64,000 nt of DNA from Phycisphaeraceae bacterium (GCA_020639135.1 JACKHE010000003.1:434001-498000); one strand, 5' to 3'. Shown: positions 19,811 through 29,228, counted from the first letter of the stretch. Translations and numbers: made by a program. The notes: generated from the sequence alone by a model not told the origin.

Positions 19811-20008
19811 TCAGCGTGCGCTGGGGGCGGAGCCTGCGGGACGGCGGAAGGTGCGGCGCCTGGTGCGGTTGCGGCGCTCGGAGGGCTTCTCGTAGTACTC
19901 CTTGCGCCTGACGTCCTTCGTCAGTCCTTCCTTCTCGCAGAGCTTCTTGAAGCGGCGCATCATCTGCTCGACGCTCTCGCCGCCTCGGCCCTTGATTCGG
20001 ATGGCCAT
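19811..20008 (-). CDS. rpsU: 30S ribosomal protein S21
   Basis: 65 aa. MAIRIKGRGGESVEQMMRRF and KKLCEKEGLTKDVRRKEYYE, then an Arg-rich C terminus (RRNRTRRRTFRR), are the S21 signature and its usual basic tail. S21 binds near the 3' end of 16S rRNA in the small subunit and helps initiation. The gene is short, monocistronic and has its own terminator. The 290 bp upstream, up to the divergent NYN gene, show no further gene. Confidence 0.95.
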   Translation of the reverse strand: MAIRIKGRGGESVEQMMRRFKKLCEKEGLTKDVRRKEYYEKPSERRNRTRRRTFRRPAGSAPSAR

Positions 20009-20297
20009 GGTCCGGGGTGCTCCTGTTGGTCGCCGAGTGGTTGGTTCTTCGGCTTTGAGAGGCGATGCCGGGGTCTCGACGCCGAGTCGAGGCCTCGCAT
20101 GCCGTTGTGGCGTATTGGATTGGACCTGGGAGTATGACCGGGGCGCAGGCCCCGGACAACTGACACTGCCCACCGGCACGGGCGGTCCCCCCGGACGGAT
20201 CGGCCATAGGGTAGGCCTGCCGATCGGCGTCGTCGCCGGCTCGGCGCGAGGATTCATCGCCCCCGAACCGGGCCGGCTCGCGAGGATTCCACTGGGC

Positions 20298-20939
20298 ATG
20301 GCGGATCGGCTGATCATCGACACCTACAACGTCCTGCACGTGACCGGGGTGCTGCCGCCGGAGCTCGCCGGTCCGGACGCGGTCAGGCTGGCGGGGCTGA
20401 TCCGGCGGAGCCGCTGGGGGGGCGCCGACGTCCGGCTGGTGTGCGACGGGGATTCGGCGAAGCTGACGCTGCCGAAGGAACTGGCGGCGCAATCGCGGAT
20501 CCGGCTGGTCTTCGCCGGTCATGGGCCGGATGCAGCGGACATCATGATCGAGCGGATCATCGCCGAGGACTCGGCGCCCCGGACGCTGCTGGCGGTCAGC
20601 TCGGACCGGCGGATCCTGACGGCGGCGCGGAAGCGGCGTTGCCCGACGCTCACGAGCGAGCAGTTTCTCCAGCGCCTGGCGGATGACGCGGCGGTCGGTG
20701 GGCGGGGCCGGGGTTCGGCCGGCGGTGGGGCGGCTGGCGGCGCGAGCGCGGCGATGTGGCTGCGGGAGTTCGGCTTTGCGCCGAGTGATCGGAGCGATGT
20801 CGGCGAGGGGTCGGCGTCCGGCGGTGAGGGAGAAGATGCGGAGTTGGGCGCGCTGGGGCTCGACGCCGAGGAGTTGGACATGCAACGGTGGGTGGACGGC
20901 GTGGAGCGTCTCGACGGCGAAGCGCCGGGGGGCTCGTGA
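20298..20939 (+). CDS. NYN/PIN-domain (YacP-like) nuclease-related protein
   Basis: 213 aa from the ATG at 20298 (MADRLIIDTYNVLHVTGVLP). The LIIDTYNVLH segment with acidic and Asn residues, a middle VRLVCDGDSAK, and RTLLAVSSDRRILTAARKRR are the conserved blocks of NYN/YacP (PIN-fold) proteins, which are predicted or known ribonucleases. After about residue 135 the sequence becomes Gly/Ala-rich and acidic (low complexity) before a short conserved-looking end. There is no strong ribosome binding site at this ATG, so the start could be different. Confidence 0.7.
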   Translation: MADRLIIDTYNVLHVTGVLPPELAGPDAVRLAGLIRRSRWGGADVRLVCDGDSAKLTLPKELAAQSRIRLVFAGHGPDAADIMIERIIAEDSAPRTLLAVSSDRRILTAARKRRCPTLTSEQFLQRLADDAAVGGRGRGSAGGGAAGGASAAMWLREFGFAPSDRSDVGEGSASGGEGEDAELGALGLDAEELDMQRWVDGVERLDGEAPGGS

Positions 20940-21055
20940 AGTATCTCGAATCGCGCGTTGCAGCGCGCGTGTCTCTTCCCGGGGGTTTCCCTTGCGATTG
21001 CAGTAAGTTGGTTTGTCTTCACACGATGCGACGGGGTGCGTGTTTGTCGCCGTGC

Positions 21056-21067
21056 TGACGTGTCCCC
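21056..21067 (+). promoter_or_regulatory. Recurrent upstream motif of the paralogue array (copy 1)
   Basis: The sequence TGACGTGTCCCC lies 169 bp before the first array gene. Close variants lie before the other three genes (23086, 25069, 27059). A regulatory role is inferred only from the repetition. Confidence 0.35.
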
Positions 21068-21235
21068 GAAATGGGGGGCTTGGCGCGATATTTCGATCGT
21101 CAAGATCCGGGCCCGTTGGTAGAACAGGCTATCGGACCTTGCTGCAGTAGTGGCCGAGAGTTGCGTGTAACGCAGGTGCGCCACCGGTGGGGTTGTGTTT
21201 GTTCGGGGAACCCGACAAGTTCGAAGGAGAGCCAG

Positions 21236-22966
21236 ATGTCATTCGAAGCCTGGAGAAGGTCGTTCGGTCGCTATGGGCGGCCATTGGCGTGCGGTTCGGC
21301 GTGTACGGCGATGCTCCTGGGCGGGAGCCTCGCCCTTGCCGTTGATGACTGGGATGACTGCGAGGACTCGCCGACGTGCGAGATCATCGACGCGGAGTAT
21401 CACTACGGGGATCTTGTGGTGACGCTGCCCGAGTGCCCCCAGTACTGCGACCGCGACGGGAGCTGTGATGACGGCGCTGTTTGCGCGTGGGTCGATCTGC
21501 CCTGCCCCGGCGGTCGGGGGATGACGATCAAGCTGAAGCTGGACAACCAGGAGATCGCGAGCACGTGGCGGCGGGACAAGGACCAGCGTCAGAAGGTGTA
21601 CTTCGAGATCCCCGACTTCTGTGACTACAAGGAGGGGGCGACGCTGAACATGAAGATCGTCGTCAAGGACGACGAGACCGACGAGTACACGATGTGCCCG
21701 TTCAAGGTGAACATCGTGTGCGGGAAGCGTCCGGAGTGCTACTTCAACGGTCGCATCTGCAGCGAGGAGCGCGATCTCCAGCCCGCGATGATGTACGACG
21801 TGGCCGCCGGCGACATCATGCCGGTGCTGGAGCTGTGCTCGCACTCTCGGTGCTACAACGGCGCGCGGGTCGAGCTGTTCGCCCGGCCGCCGTTCATGGA
21901 GCCCATCAGCCACGCCAAGAGCCACGGCGGGAACGAGGTCTGCATCGAGACGCGCGCCAACGACGTGGTCGAGGGCGGGTTCGCCGAGGGGACGTACTGG
22001 GCGAAGTTCAAGTGCTCGGACGTCGTGAGCGGCCGGTACCGGATCATCAAGGTCGGGTTCCGCTACACGGACCCGCCGGTTGTCGAGGAGTGCACGGATC
22101 CCCCGACCTGCATGGTGCTGGAGGGCTCGAGCATCGATGTTGACCCGGACACCACGGCGACGGTGAACGTGTGCACGGATTCGCCGTGCGATCACTGCGG
22201 CTCGACGCAGCTGGCGTCTTCGGTCCCCGGGTTCATGTTTGTCAGCGGCCCCGGCGAGAACTGCGTGGAGTACACCCTGGCCCCGACGGGCGCCGACGCG
22301 GGCGACTACACCGCGACGTTCATCGCCACGGACTGCAATGGCCGGACGAGCGAGTGCTCGATCAGCATCCATGTCGGGATGCCGGCGCCGGTGATCACCT
22401 GCGACGAGAACGAGGCGGTCAGCCCCAACGACACGTTCGCGGACGCCAACGTCATCGATTCCGGCGCCTGTGTTGACGAGTCGGGCGTGTCGATCTCGGG
22501 CGTGCTGGACGCTCCGGTGTTCATGAGCGGCGACGTCGATTACTACCGCGTCATCGGGCTGAACCCCGACGCGGCGTACTCGGCGACGATCATCGCGGGC
22601 ATGAACGGCTCGAACGGGTTCACCGACACCATGCTCGGCTGGCTCGTCGCCCCGGGCGTCGTGGTGGCGTCGGACGACAACAGCGGGCCGCGCAACGTGT
22701 ACTCGAGGATCGAGTTCACCGCTGATGAGAGCGGGACGGTCACGCTGGCGGTGGCCGGGCACGGCGATGACAACTTCGACGGGCACATGGCCTCCGGCAT
22801 GTCCTACGACGAGTACGGCCAGGGCGGCTACATGCTGACGATCCGGGGTCTGAACGACGCCGGCGAGATGCCGCTGGAGCGGCAGGCGGACCTGAACGGC
22901 GACGGCGTCGTTGACACGGGCGACCTGGGCATCCTGATCGGCCTGTTCGGCGCGACGCCGAACTGA
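21236..22966 (+). CDS. Secreted ARPPFMEP-module protein with PPC-like and dockerin-like domains (array gene 1)
   Basis: 576 aa from the ATG at 21236, behind AAGGAGA. Signal peptide to about LALA. A Cys-rich N-terminal half carries six or more Cys pairs (CEDSPTCEI, CPQYCDRDGSCDD). The shared module follows (GARVELFARPPFMEPISHAK to VVEGGFAEGTYWAKFKC), then an Ig-like Cys-rich domain (CTDPPTCMV to SISIHVG), a PPC-like beta domain (FTDTMLGWLVAPGVVVASDD) and one calcium-loop repeat ADLNGDGVVDTGDLGILIGL. It is probably exported and may bind a surface partner through the dockerin-like end. No enzyme motif is visible. It is closely related to gene 2. Confidence 0.8.
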   Translation: MSFEAWRRSFGRYGRPLACGSACTAMLLGGSLALAVDDWDDCEDSPTCEIIDAEYHYGDLVVTLPECPQYCDRDGSCDDGAVCAWVDLPCPGGRGMTIKLKLDNQEIASTWRRDKDQRQKVYFEIPDFCDYKEGATLNMKIVVKDDETDEYTMCPFKVNIVCGKRPECYFNGRICSEERDLQPAMMYDVAAGDIMPVLELCSHSRCYNGARVELFARPPFMEPISHAKSHGGNEVCIETRANDVVEGGFAEGTYWAKFKCSDVVSGRYRIIKVGFRYTDPPVVEECTDPPTCMVLEGSSIDVDPDTTATVNVCTDSPCDHCGSTQLASSVPGFMFVSGPGENCVEYTLAPTGADAGDYTATFIATDCNGRTSECSISIHVGMPAPVITCDENEAVSPNDTFADANVIDSGACVDESGVSISGVLDAPVFMSGDVDYYRVIGLNPDAAYSATIIAGMNGSNGFTDTMLGWLVAPGVVVASDDNSGPRNVYSRIEFTADESGTVTLAVAGHGDDNFDGHMASGMSYDEYGQGGYMLTIRGLNDAGEMPLERQADLNGDGVVDTGDLGILIGLFGATPN

Positions 22967-23002
22967 CGTGTCCTGAACCGTTCGGTCTGAGTTCATGATT
23001 CT

Positions 23003-23037
23003 CCGGCGTGTCCCCGGCGGGACGCGCCGGTTTTTTT
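23003..23037 (+). terminator. Terminator after array gene 1
   Basis: Stem CCGGCGTGTCC paired imperfectly with GGGACGCGCCGG, followed by seven T. It lies 36 bp behind the stop. Confidence 0.75.
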
Positions 23038-23054
23038 GCGCCGGGGTGATCGCG

Positions 23055-23097
23055 GCGGGACACGTCGGGCGCTCGTGCGCGCGTTGACGTGTCCCGC
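23055..23097. promoter_or_regulatory. Inverted repeat upstream of array gene 2
   Basis: Twelve-base arms GCGGGACACGTC (23055-23066) and GACGTGTCCCGC (23086-23097) with a 19-base spacer, 166 bp before the gene 2 ATG. The right arm is the copy 2 version of the motif found before every array gene. It is a candidate operator. Confidence 0.4.
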
Positions 23098-23262
23098 GGC
23101 GCGCCATGAAAACGTGTTTTTTTCGGTCTGTTTCCCGGAGGAGTCTCCTAGACTGGTTGTGGACCAAAGTCGCGCGTGGAACACGCGGCCGGCGCACCCG
23201 GTTGGGGCGTCGCGGGAGGAGTTTTTTTTTCGGGGCACCCGACAATACGTAAGGAGTATGTG

Positions 23263-24987
23263 ATGTTGATGGACAAAGATTCCTGGGATCTGTGTCGTCT
23301 GACGCGCGCCGCCGCGGTGACGACGCTGGGCGCCGTGCTGACCATCGGCGCCGGCCATGCGCTGGCGAGCGACGACGATGAGTGCGACAACCGGCCCAAC
23401 TGCGAGATCGTCGGTCTTGTCGGCGAGGGCATGGACGCGTATGTCGAGATCGAGTGCGCAAACGACAGCGACACGGGGATGATCTGCGTGTATGTGGACG
23501 GCACCTGCCCCGATTCGGACAGGCTGCGTGTGCGTCTCAAGCGGGGCAGCAACACCGTCGAGACCAAGTATGTCACCGACGAGGGCAACCCGGTCGAGGT
23601 GTGCTTCGAGGTCAATCTCTGCGATCGCGAGGACGGTTACCGCTCGGAGAACTGGAAGATCGAGGTCAAGGACGAGGACGGCAGCGATCGCAGCGAGGAA
23701 TGCCGTTTCGACATCATCGTCCGCAAGGGCTGCGACAAGCTCCCGGCGTGCTACTTCGGCGGGCACCAGTGCGACAGCGGCCCCGAGGATGTCCGCACCG
23801 AGTACATGATGGCGATGTACCAGGTCAAGACCGGCGACATCCTGCCGGAGCTCGAGCTGTGCGCCCGCTCGCACTGCGATGACTACAACATCTCGCGCGT
23901 CGAGCTGTTCGCCCGCCCGCCCTTCATGGACCCGATCGGCGCCACCAAGGGCCCGCACATGGTCTGCATCTCGACCCGCGCCAACGACGTGGTCGAGGGC
24001 GGCTTCGCCGAGGGGACGTACTGGGCGAAGTTCAAGTGCTCGGACGTGACCGCCGGGACGTACCGCATCATCAAGGTCGGCTTCGTTTACACCGACCCGA
24101 TGGAAGAGGATTGCACCGATCCCCCGACCTGCGAGGTCATGGAGGGCACGGACATCAGCGTTGACGCGGGCTCGTCCACGACGATCACCGTCTGCGCCGA
24201 TTCGCCCTGCGGCCACTGCGGCGCGACCCAGCTCGCGACCGACATCCCCGGCTTCGTCAGCGTGAGCGACACTGGCGAGAACTGCGTCGGCTACTCCATC
24301 GCCCCGGGCATGGACGACGCCGGCGACTACACGGCCACCTTCACGGCGACCGACTGCGAGGGCAGGACGACCGACTGCGTGGTGAACATCCACGTCGGCG
24401 CCCCGGCCCCGATCGTCACCTGCACCGAGGAGGAGGCGCAGTCCCCCAACGACACGTTCGCGGACGCGACCGTGGTCAACGCCGGTGACTGCACCGACAC
24501 GCACGGCACGATCCTGTTCGGCGTGCTCGACACCCCGGTCTTCATGAACGGCGACGTGGATTACTTCCGCGTCACCGGGCTGCAGCCCGGCGTCTCCTAC
24601 GAGGCCACCATCGTCGCCGGCCTGAACACCGACAACGTCTTCACCGACACCATGCTCGGCTGGTTCGTCGCCGAAGGCGTCGCGGTCGCGGTCGATGACA
24701 ACAGCGGCCCGATGCGCGGCTACTCGAAGATCGCCTTCACCGCGGACGAGAACGGCGTCGCCACCCTGGCGGTCGCCGGCCACGGCGATGACAACTTCGA
24801 CGGCCACATGGCCTCCGGCATGCCGTACGACGAGTTCGGCCGCGGCGGCTACATGCTGTCGATCCGCACCGAGAACGCCGGCGGCAACGAGATGCCGATC
24901 GAGCGTCAGGCCGACCTCAACGGCGACGGCGTGGTCAACACGTCGGATCTCGGCATCCTGATCGGGCTGTTCGGCGCGACGAACTGA
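23263..24987 (+). CDS. Secreted ARPPFMEP-module protein with PPC-like and dockerin-like domains (array gene 2)
   Basis: 574 aa. The ATG at 23263 follows AAGGAG by 6 bp; a second ATG two codons later is possible. The domain order is the same as gene 1: signal peptide (to HALAS), Cys-rich N-terminal domain (CDNRPNCEIV, CVYVDGTCPDSD), shared module (RVELFARPPFMDPIGATKG), Ig-like Cys-rich domain (CTDPPTCEVMEGTDI), PPC-like domain (FTDTMLGWFVAEGVAVAVDD) and a single dockerin-like loop ADLNGDGVVNTSDLGILIGL. The codon use is unusually C-ending compared with gene 1, so the two are not a very recent copy over their whole length. Confidence 0.8.
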   Translation: MLMDKDSWDLCRLTRAAAVTTLGAVLTIGAGHALASDDDECDNRPNCEIVGLVGEGMDAYVEIECANDSDTGMICVYVDGTCPDSDRLRVRLKRGSNTVETKYVTDEGNPVEVCFEVNLCDREDGYRSENWKIEVKDEDGSDRSEECRFDIIVRKGCDKLPACYFGGHQCDSGPEDVRTEYMMAMYQVKTGDILPELELCARSHCDDYNISRVELFARPPFMDPIGATKGPHMVCISTRANDVVEGGFAEGTYWAKFKCSDVTAGTYRIIKVGFVYTDPMEEDCTDPPTCEVMEGTDISVDAGSSTTITVCADSPCGHCGATQLATDIPGFVSVSDTGENCVGYSIAPGMDDAGDYTATFTATDCEGRTTDCVVNIHVGAPAPIVTCTEEEAQSPNDTFADATVVNAGDCTDTHGTILFGVLDTPVFMNGDVDYFRVTGLQPGVSYEATIVAGLNTDNVFTDTMLGWFVAEGVAVAVDDNSGPMRGYSKIAFTADENGVATLAVAGHGDDNFDGHMASGMPYDEFGRGGYMLSIRTENAGGNEMPIERQADLNGDGVVNTSDLGILIGLFGATN

Positions 24988-25021
24988 GCCGCAGCGGTTC
25001 GATTGAGTTGTGATTGATTCT

Positions 25022-25056
25022 CCGGCGGGCTCCCTTGCGGGGCCCGCCGGTTTTTT
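25022..25056 (+). terminator. Terminator after array gene 2
   Basis: Perfect nine-base stem CCGGCGGGC / GCCCGCCGG (25022-25030 and 25042-25050) followed by six T. Confidence 0.85.
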
Positions 25057-25226
25057 CTTGCGCCTGCTGGCGTGTCCCGAAATCAAGATTCAGTCGATTT
25101 GAACGTCTTATAACACCCGGCGTTGGGTATGTTGGCGACGGCCCGGTGTTCACCGGGATTCGGATGTCGGGTGGGGCTGCGCTCCGGCAGCAGTCCGGCG
25201 ATCTCGCTGAAACTGGAGAAGATCAA

Positions 25227-26972
25227 ATGATAAAGAGACTTGTGAACTCCGCTTTCGTCGGCGCGACGGCGCTGGCCGGCCTGATGGCGATCGGCCTCGC
25301 CGGCGCTACGGCGTCCGCCCAGGTCACGATCGAGATCACGAACCCGGGCATCGCGGGGCCCGAGCCGCGTGGCCCCATGTGCGACGATGCGCCGGTGTGC
25401 GTCCTGCTGACCGACGATCCTCTGATCGTCCCGATCGACAGCACCGGGCAGCCCGTCAGCGCCTGGCGCTGCACGTTTTCCGCGTATTCGCCCTGCGGTC
25501 CCGATCGGGCAACGTTGCTCCAGATCATCGTGGACAACATCATTCAGTCCGAGATCGACTCGGATCTGGGCGACATCAACAGCCCGACGAATCTGGACAT
25601 CGTCGGCACGGTGCTGAACGACGGCGCCGTGCCGGGGCAGACGCTGAACTTTGTGATGCGGATGACCGACCTGAGCAGCATCGCGATCACGAACTGCCCG
25701 GTGACGCTGGTCGCGCAGTGCGCGTCCAACCCCATCTGCACGGTCCCTTCCGAGCCCATCGAGGTGAGCCCTTACGGCGATTCGCTCAACCTGAACGTGA
25801 TTACCCGGGAGGGCGGGTGCTCCCCGCTGCCGACGACGCTCCGGACTGAGGTCTTCGATCACAACAACAACTCGGTGATCGGGCTGGTGTCGGGCGGCAT
25901 CACCGGCCCGACCCCGATCAACGTGATCACCGGCATCAACCTTGCGCCGGGCGAGCAGGTCACGTGGAGGGTTGTCGTCACGGACCTGAACGGCGATCTC
26001 ATGACGGAGTGTCCTTTTGACATCCGCGGCTGCGACCGCCCGGTGATCTGCTCGCTGGACGGCGACGAATCGTACATGTCGGGCCCGATGCGGGTGTACG
26101 ACGTCGAGCCCGGCGACACGCTCGAGGTCTTCGAGGTGTGCGCCGAGTCGGCGTGCGGCGGGCCGGCGCGTGTGGAGATGTTCGCCAGGCCGCCGTTCAT
26201 GGAGCCCGCGGGGCACCGCAAGGGGAACGACGGCGAGCCGTCGTGCATCTCGACGAAGGCGGATGACGTCGTCGAGAGCGGCTTCGCGGAGGGGACGTAC
26301 TGGGCGAAGTTCCACTGCGAGGATCTGCTGACCGGAGATCTCAGTGAGTTGAAGGTCGGGTTCCACTACACCGACCCGGGGCCGGACCCGGATCCCGCTG
26401 CGGTGTGCGCCGAGGATGAGTCGGCGCCGTCCAATGACGGGTTCGACAGCGCGACCCCGATCGACGCGGGCGTCTGCGCCGACGCGGGGGGCGTCGGGAT
26501 CTTCGGCACGCTCGATGTCCCGATCGTCATCAACGGCGATGTGGACTTCTACCGCATCGACGGGCTCACGCCCGGGACGATCTACACCGCGACCATCGTC
26601 GCAGGCTCCGACGGGCAGCAGAGGTACACCGACACGATGCTCGGCTGGTTCGCCGCGGCCGGGGTGCTGGTGACCTCCGACGACAACGGCGGGCCCCGGG
26701 GCGTGTTCTCGGCGATCGAGTTCATCGCCGACGATTCGGGCGCGGCGACGATCGCGGTCACCGGTCACGGCGATGACAACTTCGACGGCCTGATGGACCC
26801 CTCGATGCCGTACAACGAGTACGGCTTCGGCGACTACATGCTGCTCGTTCATGGGCTGGCGCCCGACCTCGGGGACATCCCGCTGGAGCGTCAGGCGGAC
26901 CTCAACGGCGACGGCGTCGTTGACACGGGCGACCTGGGCATCCTGATTGGGCTGTTCGGCGCGACGAACTGA
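25227..26972 (+). CDS. Secreted ARPPFMEP-module protein with PPC-like and dockerin-like domains (array gene 3)
   Basis: 581 aa from the ATG at 25227, with TGGAGAA upstream. Signal peptide to TASAQ. The N-terminal half differs from genes 1 and 2 and seems to hold two beta-rich domains (CVLLTDDPLIVPIDSTG; CTVPSEPIEVSPYGDSLNL). The shared module follows (RVEMFARPPFMEPAGHRKG to FAEGTYWAKFHC), directly joined to the PPC-like domain (YTDTMLGWFAAAGVLVTSDD), without the Ig-like insert of genes 1 and 2. The C terminus is a single dockerin-like loop, ADLNGDGVVDTGDLGILIGL. No catalytic residues were recognised. Confidence 0.8.
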   Translation: MIKRLVNSAFVGATALAGLMAIGLAGATASAQVTIEITNPGIAGPEPRGPMCDDAPVCVLLTDDPLIVPIDSTGQPVSAWRCTFSAYSPCGPDRATLLQIIVDNIIQSEIDSDLGDINSPTNLDIVGTVLNDGAVPGQTLNFVMRMTDLSSIAITNCPVTLVAQCASNPICTVPSEPIEVSPYGDSLNLNVITREGGCSPLPTTLRTEVFDHNNNSVIGLVSGGITGPTPINVITGINLAPGEQVTWRVVVTDLNGDLMTECPFDIRGCDRPVICSLDGDESYMSGPMRVYDVEPGDTLEVFEVCAESACGGPARVEMFARPPFMEPAGHRKGNDGEPSCISTKADDVVESGFAEGTYWAKFHCEDLLTGDLSELKVGFHYTDPGPDPDPAAVCAEDESAPSNDGFDSATPIDAGVCADAGGVGIFGTLDVPIVINGDVDFYRIDGLTPGTIYTATIVAGSDGQQRYTDTMLGWFAAAGVLVTSDDNGGPRGVFSAIEFIADDSGAATIAVTGHGDDNFDGLMDPSMPYNEYGFGDYMLLVHGLAPDLGDIPLERQADLNGDGVVDTGDLGILIGLFGATN

Positions 26973-27006
26973 GCCGCGGCGGTTCGATTGAGTTCTGATT
27001 GATTCA

Positions 27007-27041
27007 CCGGCGGTCTCCCTGGCGGGGCCCGCCGGTATTTT
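27007..27041 (+). terminator. Terminator after array gene 3
   Basis: Stem CCGGCGG / CCCGCCGG with an imperfect middle, followed by TATTTT. The flank from the stop codon to the stem is almost the same as after gene 2. Confidence 0.65.
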
Positions 27042-27251
27042 CCATGTCCATGGCGACGTGGCGTGTCCCGCCGGTTGCTTGAAACCGCTGATTTTTCGGG
27101 TTTCTCGCCGTGATGAGCGCGGTAGGCTGAACTTATAGGTCCTTGATCCGGCCCGGCCCGACGCCGGGTTCGCCATCGTGTGTCGTGCGCAACTGGTGTG
27201 CTGAGGATTGTTTCCGGCGCGCCTCCGGGTCGCTTCTCGAAGGGGGTTCCG

Positions 27252-28892
27252 ATGCAAGAACGACTGAGCAAGACGGCGGCGTGCGCGGCGCTGTCGATGA
27301 TGATCGCGGGCGTGGCGCTTGCAGATGGGCGGCTGAGCGCGACGCATACGCCGCAGAGCGTCAAGACGCCGACGATCGCCGGTGACGATTCGCTGCCCGA
27401 GGCCGACCCCGGGTCGTCCCGGTTCGGGCAGGTGTACGCATTCAACGTCGCCGGCATCGAGAGCTTTGATTCCCTGGGGGATCCGAGCAACACCGTGATC
27501 AACTTCGATCTTGCGTCGGCGCTGGGGTACGCGTCCGGGACGCCGTTGACGTTGAACGGGATCGGCTGGAACGTGAACATCACCGCGGAGGGCGGGTCCT
27601 GGCTGAGCGAGATGGTGGTGTATTTCGATGACACCGTCGCCCCGGACCAGGTGGGGTTGTTCCTGGCGCCCGGCATCAACTCCGGCTTCCCGGGGACGGC
27701 ATCGTTCTCAAGCGGTGTGCAGAAGCTCGGGGATTTCGGGTTCTCCGACGTCTATCTCCCCAACGGCCGCGTTCGCATGGAGTTCTTCGAGAGCTTTGAT
27801 GATGCGGACAACGTTCGCGACGGGGTCTGGAACTCCGGCGTGCTCAACATCCAGGTGAGGGAGGTCTGCAACGAGCCGGTGTGGTGCTACCTCGACGGGG
27901 TTGACACCGTCATCCCGTCCACGCTCGAGCAGATGCGGATGTACGACGTCCAGCCTGGCGATGTGCTGGACGTGATGGAGGTCTGCGCTCAGTCTGCGTG
28001 CGGCTACGCGGCTCGTGTCGAGATGTTCGCCAGGCCGCCCTTCATGGAGCCTGCCGGCCACGCCAAGAGCCACGCGGGTTACCCGGCGTGCATCGAGACG
28101 AAGGCGAACGATGTGGTCGAGGGCGGATTCGCGGAGGGGACGTACTGGGCGAAGTTCCGGTGCGTGGACCTGGGCAACGGGAACGAGTCGATTCTGAAGA
28201 TCGGCTACCGGTACACCGACCCGGGCCCGGACGTTGACGCCTCGGCGGTCTGCGCCGAGGGCGAGTCGCCGGCGAACAATGACCACTTCGGCGACGCGAT
28301 GACCTTCGTCGCGGGTGACTGCGTGAACGACATGGGCGTCGGGCTGACCGGCGCGCTGGACACGCCGATCTACATCAACGGTGATGTCGATTACCTGAAC
28401 GTCACCGGCCTGACCCCCGGCGCGACGTACACGGTCACGGTCGTGGACGGGATGAACAGCAACGGGGCGTACACGGACACGATGCTCGGCTGGTTCACCG
28501 GCGAGCACGCGATCGCGGCGATGGACGACAACAGCGGCCCGCTGGCGGGGTACTCGATGCTGTCGTTCGTCGCGGACGTGGCCGGCGCCGCCACGCTGGC
28601 GGTGACGGGGCACGGCGACTCGGACTTCGACGGCCTGATGGACGTGTCGATGCCGTACGAGGACTACGGGTTCGGCGAGTACGAGCTGCTGATCACGCTG
28701 GAGGCGCCGCCGGTCGAGCCGCTGGAGGTGAGGGCGGACTTCAACGCGGACGGGATCGTGGACACGTCGGACCTGAGCGTGATGATCGAGGGGTTCGGCG
28801 CCCCGGCGGGCGCGACGGACCTGAACAACGACGGCGTGGTGAACACGGCGGACCTTGGCATGCTGCTGAGCGTGTTCGGGATGACGCACTGA
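27252..28892 (+). CDS. Secreted ARPPFMEP-module protein with PPC-like and dockerin-like domains (array gene 4)
   Basis: 546 aa from the ATG at 27252, behind GAAGGGGG. Signal peptide to VALADG. Its N-terminal domain (about 60-210) is unrelated to the other three and resembles an all-beta, PEP-CTERM-type secreted domain (FGQVYAFNVAGIESFDSLGD, NGIGWNVNITAEGGSW). The shared module (RVEMFARPPFMEPAGHAKSH to FAEGTYWAKFRC) and the PPC-like domain follow. The C terminus has two dockerin-like loops (ADFNADGIVDTSDLSVMIEG and TDLNNDGVVNTADLGMLLSV), one more than genes 1-3. Confidence 0.8.
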   Translation: MQERLSKTAACAALSMMIAGVALADGRLSATHTPQSVKTPTIAGDDSLPEADPGSSRFGQVYAFNVAGIESFDSLGDPSNTVINFDLASALGYASGTPLTLNGIGWNVNITAEGGSWLSEMVVYFDDTVAPDQVGLFLAPGINSGFPGTASFSSGVQKLGDFGFSDVYLPNGRVRMEFFESFDDADNVRDGVWNSGVLNIQVREVCNEPVWCYLDGVDTVIPSTLEQMRMYDVQPGDVLDVMEVCAQSACGYAARVEMFARPPFMEPAGHAKSHAGYPACIETKANDVVEGGFAEGTYWAKFRCVDLGNGNESILKIGYRYTDPGPDVDASAVCAEGESPANNDHFGDAMTFVAGDCVNDMGVGLTGALDTPIYINGDVDYLNVTGLTPGATYTVTVVDGMNSNGAYTDTMLGWFTGEHAIAAMDDNSGPLAGYSMLSFVADVAGAATLAVTGHGDSDFDGLMDVSMPYEDYGFGEYELLITLEAPPVEPLEVRADFNADGIVDTSDLSVMIEGFGAPAGATDLNNDGVVNTADLGMLLSVFGMTH

Positions 28893-29228
28893 GCGCCATC
28901 AGGGCGTCGTTGACAGCTGAGAGTTGATATCCCGGCGGGCTTCCTTTGGGGGGCCCGCCGTTTTTTTTCGATCCCGGCGCCTGGAAACTCCGCAGCAACC
29001 TCAGCTGGTGCGCCATGCCTACTCAAATCTGCTGGAAGCTGGTTGAGTTGAAACACGGAACTGTGTTTCTTCGTGGTGGGACCGTGTGTTCGGGAGGGGG
29101 AATGGCCGAACCGCGGCCCATGTTATCCACAGATCATAATTTGTGATTATTAAAGAGTTGTGCAGGTCAGAATAGTGCGTGAACTTCGAGTTGATTAACA
29201 ACAAGCTTCATGAATCAAGCAGATCCAT
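28893..29228. other. Intergenic region at the left end of the AT-richer toxin locus
   Basis: 336 bp with no convincing gene. It holds the gene 4 terminator at its left side. From about 29000 on the base composition falls visibly below that of the array. Nothing else was recognised. Confidence 0.5.
28933..28968 (+). terminator. Terminator after array gene 4
   Basis: Stem CGGCGGGC / GCCCGCCG followed by eight T. It is the strongest terminator of the array and closes it. Confidence 0.85.

Noticed and set aside
25083..27347. Long minus-strand frame opposite array gene 3
   Set aside because: Shadow translation rich in R, H and D without any family motif. The same holds for similar frames at 21239-25086.
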